In this document: positions 36,341 to 44,813 of the stretch, one piece after another | How the letters are laid out: every line of letters starts with the position of its first letter | How positions within the stretch are numbered: position 1 is the first letter of the stretch | From: Segetibacter sp. | Lineage (GTDB): Bacteria > Bacteroidota > Bacteroidia > Chitinophagales > Chitinophagaceae | DNA length: 64,000 nucleotides | Assembly: GCA_028288505.1 (NCBI GenBank) | Contig: JAQBNN010000280.1 | Coordinates: 1 to 64,000 of the forward strand | Reading direction: 5' to 3' | Notes under the pieces: model-generated | Databases searched by the model: none | The model's input: the letters and a program-made list of their open reading frames with translations, nothing else | What the model was told of the DNA's origin: nothing | Position numbers and translations under genes: made by a program

Positions 36341-39300
36341 CTATTGCACCTCGAAGTAATCAAGCCCTACCGGCCTAGCACTTAGGGCCTGCAATACAAT
36401 CGTGTAATTACCTGCATTTATATACGAGCCGGTGTTACTTGAAACCGTGGCCCACTTAGTTGTAGTAGGCGGAAACTCAAGCCTTTCTTCTTTCATAATT
36501 GTACCATCGGCAGCAAGTATTTTCATAACCATTTGGGAAGCCTTACCCGATTGGTTAATGTACCTGAAGTGAAGCGAATACATATCGGCAACACCCGGAG
36601 AGATGGACCATTGGACTGCGTCGTTGTTTTTATTTATTTGTACATAAGCCTTGCCACCAAATGAATCTTTAGCAACACGGCCCCCTTTTAAAACTGCCTT
36701 TTCGGCCTCGTAACGAATAGTTGGTTTAAGATCGTAGGGTGGCTCTATAGAAGAAACGGGGTTAACAAATACAGAGTAAGGCGAGATTGATTTGTCGCCA
36801 GCAGACAAACTACCTATATTTAAAACAGCACCTTTAGTAAACCGCTTCGTAAACAGGCGATAACGGGTTCCGCCATTCTTGTCCGTTTCAAAATACTTTG
36901 TTGATTCTGCAAAGGGTGTAAGCCAGTTAGGCTTTGCTGAAACAGAAGATCCTGTTCCTACATATATATCAGCTTCTTCGTTTAATGTAAAACTTAAAGC
37001 CTCAACAGGTTTGTTAAGGGATGGCTGAATCCATTCAGCACCGTAGAGCTCGGCTGGTAAGCTGCTGAAGGTGGACGGGTCATCAGCGTAAATTTTATCG
37101 CCAGTGCTGAGCCATGTTTTAGCATGAAAGCTTTTAGAATCGCTACTATTAAGGTTTGCAATAAGCCTTTGAGGGCCTGGAGCAGGTTTTAATTTTTGAT
37201 TAAGTGATGCAATGGCAATTGCAGAAATAATAGCTTGGCCCGAAGCAATTCTTGGAAAAGAAATAGTAAGCTTTCCGCCCGTTACATTTGCTGTTACCGT
37301 CTTCTTTAGTGCTTTATCATGGCCCACTTCTTTCCAGATATCAACGTCTTGTAATACCGTTTTTCCATTAACGGCTACATCAAACAAACGCCACCCTGTA
37401 CAATCCATTCCTCCTCCTGTGCCGTACCATGGTTCGGTAAAAAAGAGATCGATCATATAATTACCGTCGGCAACAGGAAAATCATAAGTAAGCTTATCCA
37501 TTCCATAACGAAAGGTTTGAAAAAGAGGGGAATCCTTTGTCCCACTTATGGGGTCATTCGTACTTCGCTGGCTGGCATAGAAGGCAGGGAAATTATACTC
37601 ATCCGTCCACGACTTTGATCCCCATGTATTTTTATTGGCTTTGCCGTCAGCCATCCAAAGGTTGCCATTTTCATCTTTGTAATCAGGGCCACCGCAGTTT
37701 ACCCGGTACCAATAATTGTAGCCGCTTTGTGGCTTTAGTAATGGCTTTGCATCTTGCTGTAAAGTACTATAACCCGGAGCGGCGGGTAGATGATTTAAAA
37801 CAATATAATCGGTTGCCACAACTTTGCCTCCAACCCTTCCTTCGGCATATAAAACATTGTAATTAACCGGCACTTTATCCCACTGGAAATGGGTACCAAT
37901 GCTGCCTCTTGTTCTCTTGCCGAGTGAAACGGATCTCACGTCATTAAACAGTTCTACTTCATCGCAATTTGAATAGACCGTAATACTATCTTTTATTCCA
38001 GGAGCCATCCACCTACTTGGCCATGTGTGTGACACTATGTACACCATAGGCTCTTTGTCTTTTGGTGCATAATTAGCACGGAACATGTAGAAGACGTCAA
38101 GTGGTTCTCCCCATGGAGTTAGCAAGCCTTTGTAATTAACAGGCCCTATCCTGTCAAGTTCTCTAAAACCCTCGCCCCCTTGTACCCTACCCGGATTTTC
38201 GTGTGAAGTAAAGAGCCAGTGAAAATGACCTGCAGTACTATCTTTAACAGACTCTGCTAATCGAACTTTCATTTCCATTAGTTGTGTCATCCGGTCTTCG
38301 CTTAATATGCCGTTTTGCTGGAAGGGACCCGAAGTGTGTAGATCCAGGCTTCGCCATGCTCCATACTCTCCTACCAACAACTGCCGCTTTAAATCTTCTC
38401 CATAAGTAGCAGGATTACCGCCGTAAGTACCTGTCCAGTTTTGCGGTACATTCCAGTCAGTTCCTTCGCCACCATTGCAGGTTGTAACAGGGCGCTGAAT
38501 GGAAGCAGTAGGATCGAGTTGCCTGATAAACTCTGTACATTCTTTAGCGAAATCTTCGGGTATCTTACTTTCATTTTGCAGCCCCCACATTACTACTGAA
38601 GGGTTATTTCGGCGCTCCTTTACCCACTCTGCAATAAGCGCTTTAAAGTTTGTACGAAACTCAGCGTTATCATACCATGCGTGAGCAGAAAACTGGGTCC
38701 AGTTTAATATGCCCAGCTTATCCCAGTAGTCGTGGTACAAAAGATTATGTGGTTGGTGTGCATCGCGAAAAGCATTATAACCTGCTGCTTTTATTTGCAT
38801 CACCCTTGTTTTGATTTGTTCTTTGTCAAAAGCATGGCTCTTGCCCATCATGTGCTCATACTCGCAGGTACCATTTATAAAAACCGGCTTGCCGTTTAAT
38901 AGAAATTGTTTTGAAGCAGAGCTAGCGGAAGGCCAGGTAACCCAACGTATACCGTAAGGCGTTTTAAGTTGATCAATTACTTTTCCGTTTTCTACAAGAT
39001 CTGTAACAACCGTATAGAGATAAGGATCTTCCAACGACCAAAGGTGTGGGTTGGTAATGGAAGGGAACCTTTGTTTCGTTTGTAACGTGGTGTTAGGGGC
39101 AACCGTAATTATATTTTTTACCTGGGCAACAGTTGAACCTTTAGCATCAACCAGCTTATTTATAACAGAAACGATACGAGGCGTTCCCTTATAGTTTCGT
39201 AACTCAGTTTCTACATTTAATTGAGCAGAGGCTGAAGAAATTTTTTCGTCATTCCAGATGTGAACACCGAAGGGTTCTATGCGTACCGGGTCTGTTGCTA

Positions 39301-39886
39301 TTAAATGAACCGGGCGGAAAATGCCGAGGGGTTGAGAACCTTCACTCCAGCCACGATCGTCTGAACAGCCTCCGCACAGCCAGGGAAGATCATTGATCAT
39401 TGAAGGATGATCTGCACGAACAGCTAGAATATTTAACCCGTTTAAGTGAATAGCATTTGTAACATTGAGGGTAAAAGTTGTACGGCCACCAGCATGCTTG
39501 CCAACCTGCTTTCCATTTAACCACACGGTGGCGTAAGAACCGACGCCTTCGAAAAGTAGAAAGTATTGCTTTCCTTTATTTTGGCTGGTTAACTTGAAGT
39601 TTTTACGATACCACGCATAGCCATGTTTGTTACCATGGCGTAACCTTCGATAGCCTTCGTATTGATCCCAGTTGTGAGGTACGGTTACTTGCTTCCAGTT
39701 TTTATCGTTAAAAGCAGCGGTATGAAAACTGGCATAATTACCAGTATTGGTTTCTGCACTTACTGTGCGCCAGTTGCTGGATAAATTGATGTTTGTACGA
39801 ATGCCAGGCTGGCTATACAAGTTGCCGGCAGGAGTAATGCAAGCAAGAATAAAAAGGCTACATAAAAATCTGAAAGTATTTTTCAT
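36341..39886 (-). CDS. Large GH2 beta-galactosidase-type enzyme with malectin-like and C-terminal CBM-like domains
   Basis: 1,181 residues with a signal peptide (MKNTFRFLCSLFILACITPAG). Order: sugar-binding jelly roll (50-200), Ig domain (200-320), TIM barrel (320-620), Ig-like domain, malectin-type domain (about 690-890, WYRVNCGGPDYKDENGNLW and NYMIDLFFTEPWYG) and a CBM6/35-like domain at the end (IRYEAEKAVLKGGRVAK to VGLDYFEVQ). The acid/base is E439 (GLQNESKIP) and the nucleophile E507 (LLVGEYGAW). It is probably a periplasmic or surface exo-beta-galactosidase, or a beta-glucuronidase-like relative. It lies upstream of the SusC/SusD pair but behind its own gap, so it may have a separate promoter. 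The two sugar-binding modules fit pectic galactan or arabinogalactan. Confidence 0.9.
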   Translation of the reverse strand: MKNTFRFLCSLFILACITPAGNLYSQPGIRTNINLSSNWRTVSAETNTGNYASFHTAAFNDKNWKQVTVPHNWDQYEGYRRLRHGNKHGYAWYRKNFKLTSQNKGKQYFLLFEGVGSYATVWLNGKQVGKHAGGRTTFTLNVTNAIHLNGLNILAVRADHPSMINDLPWLCGGCSDDRGWSEGSQPLGIFRPVHLIATDPVRIEPFGVHIWNDEKISSASAQLNVETELRNYKGTPRIVSVINKLVDAKGSTVAQVKNIITVAPNTTLQTKQRFPSITNPHLWSLEDPYLYTVVTDLVENGKVIDQLKTPYGIRWVTWPSASSASKQFLLNGKPVFINGTCEYEHMMGKSHAFDKEQIKTRVMQIKAAGYNAFRDAHQPHNLLYHDYWDKLGILNWTQFSAHAWYDNAEFRTNFKALIAEWVKERRNNPSVVMWGLQNESKIPEDFAKECTEFIRQLDPTASIQRPVTTCNGGEGTDWNVPQNWTGTYGGNPATYGEDLKRQLLVGEYGAWRSLDLHTSGPFQQNGILSEDRMTQLMEMKVRLAESVKDSTAGHFHWLFTSHENPGRVQGGEGFRELDRIGPVNYKGLLTPWGEPLDVFYMFRANYAPKDKEPMVYIVSHTWPSRWMAPGIKDSITVYSNCDEVELFNDVRSVSLGKRTRGSIGTHFQWDKVPVNYNVLYAEGRVGGKVVATDYIVLNHLPAAPGYSTLQQDAKPLLKPQSGYNYWYRVNCGGPDYKDENGNLWMADGKANKNTWGSKSWTDEYNFPAFYASQRSTNDPISGTKDSPLFQTFRYGMDKLTYDFPVADGNYMIDLFFTEPWYGTGGGMDCTGWRLFDVAVNGKTVLQDVDIWKEVGHDKALKKTVTANVTGGKLTISFPRIASGQAIISAIAIASLNQKLKPAPGPQRLIANLNSSDSKSFHAKTWLSTGDKIYADDPSTFSSLPAELYGAEWIQPSLNKPVEALSFTLNEEADIYVGTGSSVSAKPNWLTPFAESTKYFETDKNGGTRYRLFTKRFTKGAVLNIGSLSAGDKSISPYSVFVNPVSSIEPPYDLKPTIRYEAEKAVLKGGRVAKDSFGGKAYVQINKNNDAVQWSISPGVADMYSLHFRYINQSGKASQMVMKILAADGTIMKEERLEFPPTTTKWATVSSNTGSYINAGNYTIVLQALSARPVGLDYFEVQ

Positions 39887-40098
39887 TGTCTTTCCCTCAC
39901 GTTTAACTGGGTAGCGTAAAGAAAATGATTTTTCGTTCTCTTGAAGGTTAAAATAATTAGCATTGCCCTGTGGGCTGAAGAAGTGGTTACTTGTCTTCCT
40001 GTTGCTTTTTGAACAAAACTATCAATGCAGGGCACAGGGGTGAGAAGCTTTTGCTATATTAAAACCATGCTAGAAAAAGCTGCGTAAAGAATACAAAA

Positions 40099-40121
40099 GT
40101 ACAGTGAGTGACACAACGATG
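40099..40121 (+). repeat. Intergenic repeat, subfamily B, single copy
   Basis: GTACAGTGAGTGACACAACG then ATG, one base shorter than other B copies in the AAG run. It is preceded by CTGCGTAAAGAATAC, the same tail variant as at 59829. It lies between the pgl and GH2 genes; the 270-base gap holds nothing else recognisable beyond a distant GC-rich inverted pair (CCCTGTG and CACAGGG). Confidence 0.65.
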
Positions 40122-40156
40122 TTGGGAGAAGTACAAAATGCTTACAACAAAATATT

Positions 40157-40891
40157 TCAGTTACTGCCTACACTACTAAGTTTGTTTGAAGCTGCTTTAT
40201 CAACTAGCCATATTACTTCACCAATTTTAGGCTTAATAAGCTGTGAAGGATATTTATAGGGGTTGTAAGCACCCTCAAGCACGTGGTGTAAGGCGTGTGA
40301 TTTTTTTTCTCCGGATACTGAGAAAAGAATTTTTTTAGCAGCATTTATACACGGTGCAGTAAGGGTGATGCGATACATAGATTGGGGCGCCAAATAGTAG
40401 GCCTGCACCAAACGCTGTTGTTCGTTTAGAACATCGGTACCCGGGAAAAGAGAAGCGGTGTGGCCATCGTCTCCCATGCCTAATAAAATTAAATCGAAGC
40501 TGGGAGTTGTGTTATTGAAATGCTGTATTAACTGGGCTTCATACTTTATGGCAAATTCTGCAGGTTCCTCGTGGGCCCACATGGGAAAAATATGGTCTTC
40601 GGGAACCGGCACATGATTTAAGAGTGATTCAAAAGCCATTTTTGCGTTGCTGTCTTTATCGGTTAATGGCACCCAGCGCTCGTCACCCCAAAAAACATAG
40701 GTTTTACTCCAGGGCATTTGTTCTTTGTAAGGCGGCTGGGCTAACAATTCGTACAATCTTTTTGGAGAAGAGCCGCCTGTGAATGCAACAGTAAACCGGC
40801 TATTAATATTTACAGCATCGATGGCTGTCTGCAGAAATATTTCGGCGGCTTTTTTACTTAAGCTTTCCAGATCTTCAAACACCTGTACCAT
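40157..40891 (-). CDS. pgl: 6-phosphogluconolactonase
   Basis: 244 residues from the ATG at 40891 (MVQVFEDLESLSKKAAEIFL). The longer reading from 40957 would overlap the zwf coding region by 56 bases and adds no domain, so the shorter start is chosen, 10 bases after the zwf stop. The family motifs are FTVAFTGGSSPKRLYELL, WSKTYVFWGDERWVP, LILLGMGDDGHTASLFPGT and RITLTAPCINAAKKILFSVSG. It hydrolyses 6-phosphogluconolactone to 6-phosphogluconate in the cytoplasm. It forms an operon with zwf and probably gnd. Confidence 0.95.
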   Translation of the reverse strand: MVQVFEDLESLSKKAAEIFLQTAIDAVNINSRFTVAFTGGSSPKRLYELLAQPPYKEQMPWSKTYVFWGDERWVPLTDKDSNAKMAFESLLNHVPVPEDHIFPMWAHEEPAEFAIKYEAQLIQHFNNTTPSFDLILLGMGDDGHTASLFPGTDVLNEQQRLVQAYYLAPQSMYRITLTAPCINAAKKILFSVSGEKKSHALHHVLEGAYNPYKYPSQLIKPKIGEVIWLVDKAASNKLSSVGSN

Positions 40892-40901
40892 TTCCGCACT
40901 T

Positions 40902-42413
40902 TTAATGATTGTTATTTTTAAGTGTATGTACTGCCCACGTATGTCCTTCACGGGCAATTAATGCTTCCGCATTTTCTGGCCCCCACATGCCTGATGCATA
41001 ATTTGGAAATTCAAGCGATGGTCGCGATTGCCAGGCTTCTAAAATGGGTGTGATAACTTCCCACGCTAACTCTACCTGGTCTGACCGCATAAACAAAGTT
41101 GGGTCGCCCTGCATAGCATCTAAAAGCAATGTTTCATAAGCTTCAGGTGCTTGCTTCGAGCAGTTATAATCGAAGACCATTTCAACCGGGTTTAATGCCA
41201 TCTCAAGCCCTGGTTGTTTTGCTGTAAACCGAAGCCTGATATCCATTTCTGGTTGAATATTTATGGTAAGCCTGTTGGGCGACATACCTTCAGAGTAGGC
41301 AGTAGGAAAAGTTAGGTGAGGTACAGGGCGAAACTGAACAGTTATAGAGGACACTTTCTCCTGCATGCGCTTGCCGGTTCTTAAGTAAAATGGTACGCCC
41401 TGCCAGCGCCAATTGTCAAGGTAAAATTTAACCGCTGCATACGTTTCAGTGTTTGAGTTTGGTGCGACGCCTTGCTCTTCCCGGTAGCCCGGCACCTTTT
41501 TTCCTTGTAGCCAACCGCCTGCATATTGTCCCCGAACAGCATCTTTATTTACATCTTCAGGTTTAAACCTGCGGATGGCATGTAATACATCCACTTTCCT
41601 GTTTCTAATCTCTTCTGCCTGGAAAGAAATAGGTGGCTCCATTGCTACCATACACATCAATTGCAACAGGTGGTTTTGTATCATATCTCTAAGGGCACCC
41701 GCGCCTTCGTAGTAGCCTCCGCGATCTTCTACACCTACTTCTTCTGCTACAGTTATTTGTACAAAGTCTACATAATTGCGGTTCCAAAGTGGCTCGAATA
41801 AAGCATTGGCAAACCTGAAAGCCAATATATTTTGCACTGTCTCTTTTCCCAGGTAATGGTCTATCCTGTAAATCTGGCTTTCATGAAAAGTATTTGTAAG
41901 CAGCTTGTTTAATTCACGGGCCGTTTCTAAATTATGGCCGAAGGGTTTTTCAACTACAATTCTGTCTTGTGCCGGAATATTTGCAATGCCAGCCTTATGA
42001 AGATGAACAGTAGCAGATTCAATAAACTGTGGCGCGACGGACAGGTAAAATAACCTGTTGGCACGAACGCCAATACTTTCATCAAAGTCATCTAATTTCC
42101 TCGAAAGGTCGGCGTACGATGCTTCGTTATTTATGTCAGACTTTAAGTAACTGATTGAAGTTTTAAAGTCGTTCCATTTATGATCTTCAGGTTTGCCGGA
42201 GCGAGAAAATTCTTCTAAGCCTTCACCTAATCGATCACGATAGTCGCTATCGTTTAACTCGGTACGGCCGAGTCCTATTATGGCAAACTTTCCTGAAAGC
42301 CATCCTTCAAGATACAAGTGATAAAAGGCGGGGATCAACTTTCGTTTCGTTAGGTCGCCCGTGCCACCAAAAATTACTATTACAACAGGAGCAGGACTTT
42401 TGCCTGTTTTCAT
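40902..42413 (-). CDS. zwf: Glucose-6-phosphate 1-dehydrogenase
   Basis: 503 residues, the usual length. The NADP fold is [22 protein letters not shown] at residues 10-31. The active-site signature is [13 protein letters not shown], and [14 protein letters not shown] precedes it. The C-terminal domain has [20 protein letters not shown]. It makes 6-phosphogluconolactone and NADPH in the cytoplasm. It is followed at once by pgl, and gnd lies 176 bases upstream across a repeat. Supply of NADPH and pentose phosphates fits the pentose-releasing loci on both sides. Confidence 0.97.
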   Translation of the reverse strand: MKTGKSPAPVVIVIFGGTGDLTKRKLIPAFYHLYLEGWLSGKFAIIGLGRTELNDSDYRDRLGEGLEEFSRSGKPEDHKWNDFKTSISYLKSDINNEASYADLSRKLDDFDESIGVRANRLFYLSVAPQFIESATVHLHKAGIANIPAQDRIVVEKPFGHNLETARELNKLLTNTFHESQIYRIDHYLGKETVQNILAFRFANALFEPLWNRNYVDFVQITVAEEVGVEDRGGYYEGAGALRDMIQNHLLQLMCMVAMEPPISFQAEEIRNRKVDVLHAIRRFKPEDVNKDAVRGQYAGGWLQGKKVPGYREEQGVAPNSNTETYAAVKFYLDNWRWQGVPFYLRTGKRMQEKVSSITVQFRPVPHLTFPTAYSEGMSPNRLTINIQPEMDIRLRFTAKQPGLEMALNPVEMVFDYNCSKQAPEAYETLLLDAMQGDPTLFMRSDQVELAWEVITPILEAWQSRPSLEFPNYASGMWGPENAEALIAREGHTWAVHTLKNNNH

Positions 42414-42512
42414 ATAAAATATTTAAGAGATGATTTTCTTTTTAAAAGCAGTGTCTACCTTTTAAATGAAAGACAAGGAAGTTTTCTTGGGCCAGGGTTT
42501 CCCACTACTATT

Positions 42513-42572
42513 AAGCTTTACTTGCGTCGCACTCTTGTACTTTTTTGTTCTTTATTCAGCATGGCAAATTAA
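42513..42572 (-). repeat. Extended intergenic repeat, subfamily A
   Basis: 42513-42540 is the exact complement of 6841-6868 over 28 bases (AAGCTTTACTTGCGTCGCAC then TCTTGTAC). The tail TTTTTTGTTCTTTATTCAGC and ATGG follow. It is the longest clear version of the repeat and lies between zwf and gnd. Confidence 0.75.
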
Positions 42573-42589
42573 TAGTTGTTCATTTTGTA

Positions 42590-44005
42590 TTAATCCCATT
42601 CGGTATGAAAAACCCCTTCCTGGTCTGTACGTTCATAAGTATGCGCGCCAAAATAATCACGTTGTGCTTGTATGATATTTGTTGGTAGTCGTTCACTGCG
42701 ATAAGCATCAAAGTACGACAGGGAAGACATTAAGGCCGGCATAGGAATTCCTTCATCAATAGCCAGCTTTATTATTGAACGAGTTGCCATTTGTCGTTTA
42801 AGTAACTCTTCACCTATTTTCTCGTCGAGTAAAAGATTAGCCAGTTCTCCGTTGTTCTCGTACGCTTTTCTTATATCTTCCAGGCAGGCCGCACGAATAA
42901 TGCAGCCACCTCTCCATATTTTGGCTACATCTTGTAAAGTAAGGTTGTAGTTATAAGCTTTAGAAGCAGCCCCTAATTGAACCATGCCCTGCGCATAGGT
43001 AGTTAGCATAGCAAAGTAGAGAGCGTTCTTAAGCTCATCCAACACCTTTTGCTTATCAGTTGCATTTGTATTAACAGGAGAATGAACTAATTGTTTTGAT
43101 GCCTGTACCCGTTGAGCTTTATAAGCAGAAATATCACGCATGGAGACTGCCATATCAATCGTGGGGATAGGCACATGTAAGTCCATTGCGTTTTGCGATG
43201 TCCACTTGCCTGTACCTTTTTGGCCAGCTTTATCCAGGATCATATTAACCAGTTTCTTGCCGGTTACCTCGTCGTTTTTCTTAAGTACCTCTGCAGTTAT
43301 TTCAACCAGGTACGATTGTATTTCAGATTGATTCCACTGTTCAAACGTTTGTTGTAATTCATCATCAGTTAAACTGAGACCACGTTTCATTAAATCGTAC
43401 GACTCCGAAATGAGCTGCATGATTCCGTACTCAATTCCGTTGTGCACCATTTTTACGTAGTTGCCTGCGGAGCCATTACCTAAATAAGTAACACATGGCT
43501 CACCATTTACTTTTGCGGCCACAGCTTCAAACACAGGACGTAGTCTTTCATACGCGGCCTTATCTCCTCCCGGCATCATACTGGGGCCATATCTTGCTCC
43601 CTTTTCGCCACCAGAAATACCCATTCCAAAAAAGTGGATCTTGCTTGCTGCGAGTTCTGCTACCCGCCGGTCTGTATCAGGAAAGTAAGAGTTGCCGCCA
43701 TCAATAACAATGTCTCCGGCTTCTAGGTAGGGCAACAGGTTTTTTATTACCGCATCTACAGCTTTGCCTGCTGGCACAAGAAGCATAATAGCTCTTGGCT
43801 TACTTAAGGCGCGTACAAAATCTTCAGCAGAGGTGGTTCCAAAAACAGGTTGACCAGGAGTAGTTTCGGCTTTGAGGAAATCAATTTTAAGAGGATCGAG
43901 ATCTAAGCCTGCTACTGAAAAATTATGATCGGAGATATTGAGGAGTAGGTTTCTACCCATCACGCCTAAGCCAACTACTCCAAAATTGTATTGCGTATCG
44001 TTCAT
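42590..44005 (-). CDS. gnd: 6-phosphogluconate dehydrogenase, decarboxylating
   Basis: 471 residues, full length for the NADP type. The start is MNDTQYNFGVVGLGVMGRN with the GxGxxG fold. Family motifs include VIDGGNSYFPDTDRR, FGMGISGGEKGARYGPSMMPGG and YVKMVHNGIEYGIMQLI with the catalytic lysine and histidine-asparagine. The C-terminal signature is QRDYFGAHTYERTDQEGVFHTEW. It converts 6-phosphogluconate to ribulose-5-phosphate, CO2 and NADPH. It lies between rpiB and zwf and is read in the same direction. Confidence 0.97.
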   Translation of the reverse strand: MNDTQYNFGVVGLGVMGRNLLLNISDHNFSVAGLDLDPLKIDFLKAETTPGQPVFGTTSAEDFVRALSKPRAIMLLVPAGKAVDAVIKNLLPYLEAGDIVIDGGNSYFPDTDRRVAELAASKIHFFGMGISGGEKGARYGPSMMPGGDKAAYERLRPVFEAVAAKVNGEPCVTYLGNGSAGNYVKMVHNGIEYGIMQLISESYDLMKRGLSLTDDELQQTFEQWNQSEIQSYLVEITAEVLKKNDEVTGKKLVNMILDKAGQKGTGKWTSQNAMDLHVPIPTIDMAVSMRDISAYKAQRVQASKQLVHSPVNTNATDKQKVLDELKNALYFAMLTTYAQGMVQLGAASKAYNYNLTLQDVAKIWRGGCIIRAACLEDIRKAYENNGELANLLLDEKIGEELLKRQMATRSIIKLAIDEGIPMPALMSSLSYFDAYRSERLPTNIIQAQRDYFGAHTYERTDQEGVFHTEWD

Positions 44006-44172
44006 TCTTTAACTGATTGAATAAGGAAACTAAATTTATAAAAACATCATCCTCTGCTATGTTATGTGAAGAGGTAATAACTAGTAAAAGATAACTAAAA
44101 ATTAGACCAGCCCCTCGTTTTACATGGCTCGGTTGTGTGAGGTGGGGAGAGTTGTTGAAGGAAGTACAATTA

Positions 44173-44196
44173 GTACAAGTGAGTGACACAACGATG
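44173..44196 (+). repeat. Intergenic repeat, subfamily B, single copy
   Basis: Perfect B consensus, GTACAAGTGAGTGACACAAC then GATG, followed by CTTAAT. It lies in the 227-base gap between rpiB and gnd, 37 bases past the rpiB stop. Confidence 0.7.
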
Positions 44197-44232
44197 CTTA
44201 ATTGAAAAACCAAAGCATGTAAAAAATGAATT

Positions 44233-44706
44233 CTACACCCCTAAATCGTAACGGGGCATCGACTTTTTTTCTAGAGCAATTAACTTGTTTAAGCGTCTTT
44301 GAAAACGTTCTTCGCCTTTGTATTCAGCTTTTAGAAAAGCTTGTATAATTTCCCAAATGAGCATGGGACCAATTACTCTTCCACCTAGGCAAATCAAGTT
44401 CATCGCATCGTGCTCAACACCCTGGTGAGCAGAATAACTTTCGGTAATTAATGCGGCTCTTACACCCACAAACTTATTGGCTGCAATAGAAACGCCAACA
44501 CCGCTTCCACAGACGGCAATACCCCGATCTACTTCACCTGCTGATACGGCTTTTGCCAGTGGAACAATGATGTCAGGATAATCGTCGTTAGCATTAAATT
44601 CGAAAGCGCCATAATCGTTTACTAGGTGCCCGGTTTGCCTTAGCTGGTTAATTAATCCCTGCTTTTGATCGAATCCTGCATGGTCTGCAGCAACACCTAT
44701 TTTCAT
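44233..44706 (-). CDS. rpiB: Ribose-5-phosphate isomerase B family (RpiB/LacA/LacB)
   Basis: 157 residues. Family motifs are KIGVAADHAGFDQKQGL at the start, the active-site cysteine in GIAVCGSGVGVSIAANKFVGVRAA, and NLICLGGRVIGPMLIWEII. The usual CGTGIG is CGSGVG here. It interconverts ribose- and ribulose-5-phosphate in the cytoplasm. It is first of the pentose phosphate genes rpiB-gnd-zwf-pgl. A galactose-6-phosphate or other sugar-phosphate isomerase of the same family is possible, but the context favours RpiB. Confidence 0.9.
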   Translation of the reverse strand: MKIGVAADHAGFDQKQGLINQLRQTGHLVNDYGAFEFNANDDYPDIIVPLAKAVSAGEVDRGIAVCGSGVGVSIAANKFVGVRAALITESYSAHQGVEHDAMNLICLGGRVIGPMLIWEIIQAFLKAEYKGEERFQRRLNKLIALEKKSMPRYDLGV

Positions 44707-44813
44707 CGTGGTGATTTTTTTAGAGGTGACTTTAATTTGAGAACTTCTGTAAAAATAAAGCTAGCTATTATTAAAGTATAACAGCTAGCTATTCCGCAAT
44801 ATTTACAATGATA

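Noticed and set aside
43953-44213. Minus-strand open frame of 86 codons overlapping the gnd start
   Set aside because: It overlaps gnd and a B repeat, and has no recognisable features.
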